Assembly (NCBI GenBank): GCA_036417435.1
Contig: CM070905.1
Span: 17,089,592 to 17,153,591, forward strand
Direction: 5' to 3'
From: Inia geoffrensis
Taxonomy: Eukaryota > Chordata > Mammalia > Artiodactyla > Iniidae
DNA length: 64,000 nucleotides
A program made the position numbers and the translations under genes. Shown in pieces: positions 58,501 through 64,000 of this stretch; position 1 is the first letter of the stretch, and each line of letters starts with the position of its first letter. The notes beneath the pieces were generated by a model, which searched no databases, had not been told where the DNA came from, and saw only the letters and a list, made by a program, of their open reading frames with translations.

Positions 58501-59419
58501 GCAAGATCCTTTTTGACCCACCTCCTAGAGAAATGGAAATAAGAACAAAAATTTTTAAATGGGACCTAATGAAACTTAAAAGCTTTTGCACAGCAGAGGA
58601 AACCATAACCAAGATGGAAAGACAACCCTCAGAATGGGAGAAAATATTTGCAAATGAAGCAAATGACAAAGGATTAATTTCCAAAACATACAAGCAACTC
58701 ATGCAGCTCAATATCAAAAAAACCAACAACCCAATCCAAAAATGGGCAGAAGACCTAAATAGACATTTGTCCAAAGAACATATACAGATTGCCAACAAAC
58801 ACATGAAATAATGCTCAACATCACTAATCATTAGAGAAATGCAAATCAAAACTACAATGAGATATATCATCTCACACCGGTCAGAATGGCCATCATCAAA
58901 AAATCTAGAAACAGTAAATGCTGGAGAGGGTGTGGAGAAAAGGGAACCCTCCTACACTGTTGGTGTGAATGTAAATTGATACAGCCACTATGGAGAACAG
59001 TATGGACGTTCCTTAAAAAACTAAAAATAGGACTACCATATGACCCAGCAATCCCACTACTGGACATATACCCTGAGAAAACCATAATTCAAAAAGAGTC
59101 ATGTACCAAAATGTTCACTGCAGCTCTATTTACAGTAACCTGGACATGGAAGCAACCTAAGTGTCCATCAACAGATGAACGGATAAAGAAGAGGTGGCAC
59201 ATATATAGAATGGAATATTACTCAGCCATAAAAAGGAATGAAACTGAGTTATTTGTAGTGAGGTGGATGGACCTAGAGACTGTCATACAGAGTGAAGCAA
59301 GTCAGAAAGAGAAAAAACAAATACTGTATGCTAACACATATATATGGAATCTAAAAAGAAAAAAAAAAGGTCATGAAAAACCTAGGGTCAAGATGGGAAT
59401 AAAGATGCAGACTTACTAG
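55555..59419 (+). pseudogene. L1-E ORF2, broken
   Basis: The start codon is ACG. The longest endonuclease frame (55630-56562, 310 residues) keeps QETHF and GDFNTPLSPKDRSS. Its catalytic SDH motif is lost because a two-base deletion near 56220 and a two-base insertion near 56270 shift and then restore the frame. The next piece (56592-56873) ends at a TAA after LNQE. The SPGPDG codons at about 56947-56964 are present. The frame stops again just before FADD (57628-57639), and reading continues at 57640-58050, 57924-58811 and 58886-59419. The last part holds [15 protein letters not shown]. It is a non-functional reverse-transcriptase relic. Confidence 0.92.
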
Positions 59420-59703
59420 AGAATGGACTTGCGGATACGGGGAGGGGGAAGGGTAAGCTGGGACAAAGTGAGAGAATGCCATGGACATATATACACTACC
59501 TAACGTGAAATAAACAGCTAGTGGGAAGCAGCTGCATAGCACAGGGAGATCAGATCTGTGCTTTGTGACCACCTAGAGGGGTGGGATACGGAGGGTGGGA
59601 GGGAGTGAGATGCAAGAAGGAAGAGATATGGGGACATACGTATAACTGATTCACTTTGTTATAAAGCAGAAACTAACACACCATTGTAAAGCAATTATAC
59701 TCC

Positions 59704-59709
59704 AGTAAA
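59704..59709 (+). promoter_or_regulatory. Variant poly(A) signal AGTAAA of L1-E
   Basis: L1-A and L1-D have AATAAA at this place. AGTAAA is a known but weaker variant. Whether the change preceded or followed insertion cannot be told from this window. Confidence 0.55.
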
Positions 59710-59726
59710 GATGTTTTAAAAAAAAA

Positions 59727-59744
59727 TTGTCCTCTCCTAAGCAA

Positions 59745-59774
<30 letters not shown>
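59727..59774 (+). other. Extra sequence after L1-E A tail (possible 3' transduction)
   Basis: Between the first A tail (to 59726) and the TSD copy (59775) lie TTGTCCTCTCCTAAGC (59727-59742) and an (AAAT)n tract with AATAAA hexamers. Two A-rich tails with non-L1 sequence between them, all inside the TSDs, is the structure of a 3' transduction. Confidence 0.6.
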
Positions 59775-59775
<1 letters not shown>

Positions 59776-59785
59776 AATAGCCCTA

Positions 59786-62213
59786 TATCAGAAGTCCCAC
59801 CTGCCAGTCACAAAATAGGAACCACACGTATTTTATTATAATACCCACTTCCCAGCTCAGGGCCAATGATGCTATATAAAATTTTAAGTTCCGAATTCTT
59901 AAAATTAAGTTGCTGCCAAACCAGAGAGGATACATCTTGTGACTCACTGAAGAGAAAAATTACAAAGTTTTTGGGTTGGCTTCATTCAGCTGGGTTGATA
60001 GATATGGGGCAGAGGAATAAAAGCAAGGAAGCGGAGTTATAGAAGATGAAAATCTACTTTTATAGAAAATTAGGACATGTTTGGGGGGTGGCAGAAGACC
60101 TCACAATGTCCAGGATGACCTAACGGAGTGGGCCAGTTCTGGGGGTGGGGGTGGAAGGGGGTACAGTCAAAGACCTAGGCAGTAGAACAAAAAGGTTGCT
60201 AGGAGCATGGTGGCCAATTTGTGAGGACCCTCTGTGAGGTCATCATGTCCTCGGACCAAAAGTCAATGGAAATAACTAAGTTACGAAGGCTGCCCAGAGG
60301 CAAGAAGGCCAATGCCACAATAAAAGGGGCTGAGGAAAGACATAGCAATGATGACAGGGAGATGTTGAGAGGGACCGTTTAGTATCTCAACACCAGACAC
60401 GATTTGAAGAACTTCAAATTTTCTTTGAATTTTTTGAGTTTAATGGAACTCCATCCTTCTCACCAGGGAGGCACCTCACTCACAAGACTCTTTGCTCTCC
60501 CTGCTGTCATGGCTGCCCACCCCACCTCCTATACCTGGAGTGACATCCACGGTCACTCATACGATGGAGCATCTTTCTGTCTGTGTATCTAGTTTTTGTA
60601 CCATCCTAGTAGAAAACCAGATTTTTCTATGGATGAGGCCAACAGGATGATAATAGACTTCTACTCCTCAAGAGCCTTGCAGTAGGCTCCATTTAACTCC
60701 TGAAATCTTCTCATCCTTGCATTCTTGCTGGAACTGTTTTAAATCTATTTTCAATCACTGTGGGAGAGCAATCAGTAGCCTTAGCTACTCTTCACTTGAA
60801 ACTTTGCGGAAGATGAATCAAAACTGGCAAATGAGGAGGAGGATTTAGCAATGTGAACATCTACTTCTTACCAACTCCACTCTCTAGAGTATATATCCTC
60901 AATCCAGCAGTGAGAGTCTATACTTTAGACTCTAAAGCAATGCCTAGATTTGCATGTGGCTCATTTAAATGTGCTTATCTGTACAGGAAGGGGTCAGGTT
61001 GGGGCTGTTCACAAAAGCAACAAGAACCCAGAGGTAAACATTTTGACACTGCAAGACCCTGTCACAGCACCTCCTTTTACCCTTTTTTATTCATGGGATA
61101 ATGGCAGCAAAACATCAATCCAAGATCTACTAGAAATGGGACAAGATGTTGCATTTTATTTGGCCTTGGATAGATTAAATAAAGTTGAATCAGAAAATAG
61201 CAGGCAGTAAAAGCATCCCAACAGAGTTTTCCCTTTTTCTAAATAAAAAAGTGCAAAAGGGTTGAATGCTTGAGCTATATGGTGCATTATAGATGTTACT
61301 GACCAATAAATCAAAAAGTAAAGGCCATCTAGAAAATGCAAACATAAGCAATTTGACCAGGTCCAGATGAAATACAGCCAAAAGTGCTCTCAGGAACTGC
61401 CTGGCTCCCTGCTCAGTCTGCTTTTTCCCCTATTTTCTCTGTCTGTGGGCTCACTACTGCCCACATGCTGACCTCATCCCGGTCCAGGGCAGAGAGCATG
61501 TAATAAAGAGTCCCTATAAGGCTAAAAATATATATCAGCAAGGTCATTTTCTTGCCATGTATTTCCTAATTGAATCTTCAGTCCAGCCACTGGGTCTGGG
61601 CACTGATAACTTCTATCTGACCCGCTGGGCCAGTTTTCTGGCCTTTGTCACTCAACATGACTATGTATGTGTTTACCAAGCTCCAACGTTCTTGCTGCTC
61701 CTCCAGACTCTGATGTGGCTTGTCTCCTTTGGCCTTTATTTCTTCCTTGCTACTCCATGTCCCTGCTAAGGTCCTAAACTTGATGAGCTGTCCTGATACA
61801 TGAACTTCCTGACTTCTGTAGACTTCAGTGCTGTCAGAGCCCACCTTCTAGACCATTTTCAGGCCCTACTCTACTGCTATCCCAGTCTCTGTACTAATAG
61901 CATAAAGAAAAAGAGTTAGGAGTCACAGGGGGATTATTTACTACTATGGGTTTATGGATATTTGCTAAGAGCTAGAGATAGATATAAACATAAACCCATA
62001 TGGATGTTCTCTACTATATTAGGGGAGAAAATGATTACTCTTAGGCAAATCTGAATAATAACCGAAATAAATTAAGATACAAAGTAGGAAATGGGTTGTA
62101 AGCAGTCTGAGGACAAAAAATTAATGAGTATTGAGCAGGAGCTGCAATTTTTTAAAAAATTTACTCCGCACAATGAAATATTCCACAAATTAAGGACTTC
62201 AATAGTGCTTTGC
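59786..62213. other. Unassigned non-coding sequence
   Basis: I see no named repeat. Small frames at 60853-61210 and 61557-61769 lack domains and sit in no gene-like context. A G-rich patch lies at about 60085-60165. Confidence 0.5.
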
Positions 62214-62235
62214 AAAAAAAAAAAAAAAAAAAAAA
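62214..62235. repeat. A22 tract
   Basis: Twenty-two As between TTTGC and CTAAATTG, with no recognisable retroposon body before it. It may be the tail of an unrecognised old element or a simple homopolymer. Confidence 0.9.
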
Positions 62236-62656
62236 CTAAATTGAGTAAATATATAAATGTAAGATACAAATCTTTGGGGCAATGACTCTAGAATAAAATC
62301 CATTTAAAGGATACACAACAGCTTCCCCCGTGGCAGTATGGCAAGTCACAGCTGGGATCATTGGAAGCTGTGGTTGTTCCTTCTCTAACCAGCCACCCAA
62401 TCCCACTGTCATAAGGCCACTGATGGTTAAGAGGTTTGATTCTGTTGCACCTCATCACTGACCTCATACCCTTTTTCTTCCTATTTTCAGTCTCTACTGG
62501 GTCCTCCCAGGAACTCAGGGCTTAGAGGAATGGGCAGCTATTACTCATTAATAAACTTGAAGCCAAGGACCCATCAGCTCAGAAGTTTCTGCCAGACTGA
62601 TGGAAATCCTGTTTCTGTCACAAACTGACATAAGGGTGAGATTATGTAGCTATGCT
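62236..62656. other. Unassigned non-coding sequence
   Basis: No gene or repeat that I can name. Confidence 0.5.
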
Positions 62657-62673
62657 CAAAAAGCTATCAGGAG

Positions 62674-63000
62674 GGGCTTCCCTGGTGGCGCAGTGGTTAA
62701 GAATCTGCCTGTCAATGCAGGGGACACGGGTTCGAGCCCTGGTCCAGGAAAATCCCACATGCTGTGGAGCAACAAAGCCAGTGTGCCACAACTACTGAGC
62801 CCACATGCCACAGCTACTGAAGCCTGTGTGCCTACAGCCCGTGCTCCGCAACAAGAGAAGCCGCCGCAATGAGAAGCCCACTCACCACAACAAAGAGTAG
62901 CCCCTGCTCGCCGCAACTAGAGAAAGCCCCTGCACAGCAACAAAGACCCAATACAGCCAAAATAAATAAATAGATATATTTTTTAAATTTATTTTTTTAA
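62674..63000 (+). mobile_element. CHR-type SINE, long form, 16-bp TSD
   Basis: Starts GGGCTTCCCTGGTGGCGCAG, with intact A and B boxes, the CCACAACTACTGAG body and an (AAAT)n/T-rich tail. A perfect TSD AAAAAGCTATCAGGAG lies at 62658-62673 and 63001-63016. Same form as the copies at 14076 and 10171. Confidence 0.96.
62686..62739 (+). promoter_or_regulatory. RNA polymerase III A and B boxes of the SINE
   Basis: A box TGGCGCAGTGG at 62686-62696 and B box GGTTCGAGCCC at 62729-62739 both fit the tRNA-type internal promoter consensus. The spacing is as in tRNA genes. Confidence 0.8.
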
Positions 63001-63203
63001 AAAAAGCTATCAGGAGATCTGGAAGCTGCATCAGAATATGCTTCCTGTCATCAGTAAACTCTTCCAGGCCGGAAACTCTAAACATTATCAAAAGTCCTAA
63101 TGATAACCATGGTCATCTAGAAGTGGGTATGCACTGGAAGTTGTGTTCTTGAACCTGACCCTGGGAAAACACCTACATTCAAGTGGTTATAAAATACTTT
63201 GTA

Positions 63204-63394
63204 GGGCTTCCCTGGTGGCGCAGTGGTTGAGAGTCTGCCTGCCGATGCAAGGAACGCGGGTTCATGTCCCAGTCCGGGAAGATCCCACATGCCGCGGAAC
63301 GGCTGGGCCCGTGGGCCATGGCCGCTGGGCCTGCGCGCCCAGAGCCTGTGCTCCACAACGGGAGAGGCCCGCGTACCGCAAAAAAAAAAAAAAA
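63204..63394 (+). mobile_element. CHR-type SINE, short form
   Basis: GGGCTTCCCTGGTGGCGCAG head, A box TGGCGCAGTGG (63216-63226), B box GGTTCATGTCC with a CpG-type G-to-A change, the GAGCCTGTGCTCCACAACGG body and a 15-base A tail. The TSD core ACTTTGTA occurs at 63196-63203 and 63395-63402, with an A-rich extension on the left side. It lies 200 bases from the previous SINE in the same orientation. Confidence 0.94.
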
Positions 63395-63402
63395 ACTTTG
63401 TA

Positions 63403-64000
63403 AATTGACTAATGCAGCAGACTTAAAAAAAAAAAAAAAAGTGTGAGAAAGCAAATGCAAAAATATTTGCCAGCTTTCAGGAGAGAAACCCTAAAAACAA
63501 CAAATGACTTAACACCTATAACTCAGACCTGAAAAGAGTCTCTGATGTAGATTGTCGATGTTTTTTAAAAAAAGAAAGGCACTGGAGTTTTTGTTAATAG
63601 AAAAGTGGAAAAATGAGATGACAGACAGAAGGTGATGTTGAGAGTTGATCACATACCAAACCAACTATTAATGGTAAGAGGGGAGAAGCATCAGCCTGAG
63701 GACCAGCTACAGTAATCAGGCTAATTCAGAGCTCTGCTCACTGTTATCCAGAGAACATTTTACATAGTGATAGTTTTTTATGGCTGGGGTCCACTACTAG
63801 CTAACCTCTTAAATTTTTAATTAAAGAAATGTTTTTTCGGAACAACAATCCCTTTGAGAATCTGAATTCTTGGACTTCTCCCTGGAGGAGAAAAATGCAG
63901 ATAAAGTACAAATTTTACAAACAAATTGTAGAGGATTTGTGAGCCAACGTCCAACTCATGAATCCACAAATCATATGTTTAAAAACCCCTGCATTAGACT
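63403..64000. other. Unassigned non-coding sequence
   Basis: Contains an A16 tract at 63425-63440. I see no gene or named repeat up to the window edge. Confidence 0.55.

Larger units (their letters stand above)
52676..59774 (+). mobile_element. L1-E: full-length LINE-1 with TSD, mutated
   Basis: The element starts with GGAGAGCTTCAAGATGGCGG, the kind of 5' tip seen on full-length L1s. A 5' UTR of about 1.9 kb, ORF1 (54611-55496), a 58-base spacer, ORF2 (55555-59419), a 3' UTR and an A9 tail (59718-59726) follow. After the tail come 16 non-A-rich bases and an (AAAT)n tract, and only then the TSD copy. The TSD AAATAGCCCTA lies at 52665-52675 and 59775-59785. Both start codons are lost (ATT at 54611, ACG at 55555) and ORF2 is broken many times. 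The insertion is old enough to be inactive. Confidence 0.95.

Noticed and set aside
60853..61210. Overlapping frames of 82 and 86 residues, considered as a processed pseudogene
   Set aside because: No protein family recognised, no A tail or TSD found around them.
1..64000. Searched for CRISPR-like arrays, tRNA/rRNA genes, bacterial or phage modules, and clustered host exons
   Set aside because: No regularly spaced repeats, no complete tRNA fold outside SINE heads and no convincing coding exons were seen. The sequence is mammalian transposon-rich intergenic or intronic DNA.

Overview
The window reads as a gene-poor, AT-rich stretch of mammalian nuclear DNA, most likely from a cetacean. The basis is nine tRNA-derived SINEs of the CHR type, which begin GGGCTTCCCTGG and carry RNA polymerase III A and B boxes, together with long L1 elements of the whale/artiodactyl kind. 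I saw no ruminant Bov-A or BovB repeats, no Alu and no rodent B1/B2. I found no host protein-coding exon, tRNA, rRNA, CRISPR array, operon or phage. Everything recognisable is transposable-element sequence in ordinary non-coding DNA.

Layout. 1-3.4 kb: old repeats (L1M 3' end, MIR). 3.4-10.05 kb: L1-A, a nearly full-length LINE-1 on + with a 12-bp target-site duplication (TSD), an open 288-residue ORF1 and a broken ORF2. 10.1-24.3 kb: CHR SINEs, MLT1-type LTRs, L2 and L1M/HAL1-like relics, and an ancient repeat I cannot name. 24.3 kb: a 120-bp L1 tip (L1-D). 25.7-30.8 kb: L1-B on the minus strand, truncated just upstream of ORF1. 31.2-31.7 kb: an L1 3' fragment (L1-C). 31.8-42.6 kb: L1M, L2, MIR and an LTR-like relic among unassigned sequence. 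42.7-43.5 kb: two CHR SINEs. 43.5-48.2 kb: the longest stretch without a recognised element. 48.2-52.0 kb: L2, a TA-flanked Tigger-like DNA transposon carrying a nested SINE, an MLT1 LTR and two more SINEs. 52.7-59.8 kb: L1-E, a full-length but mutated LINE-1 with an intact 5' tip. 59.8-64 kb: unassigned sequence and two SINEs in tandem.

How the parts relate. The L1 ORFs encode the retrotransposition machinery (ORF1 RNA-binding chaperone; ORF2 endonuclease and reverse transcriptase). This machinery is known to mobilise SINEs in trans, and several SINEs here have L1-style TSDs and A tails. All three long L1s are dead in ORF2, so none is autonomous now. The best leads are a possible short 3' transduction at the end of L1-E, an antisense reading frame shared by the 5' UTRs of L1-A and L1-E, a shared 3' tail motif in L1-B and L1-C, and several nested or young-looking insertions. 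I did not find a convincing new biological system. Family names come from recognition by eye, not from a database search.
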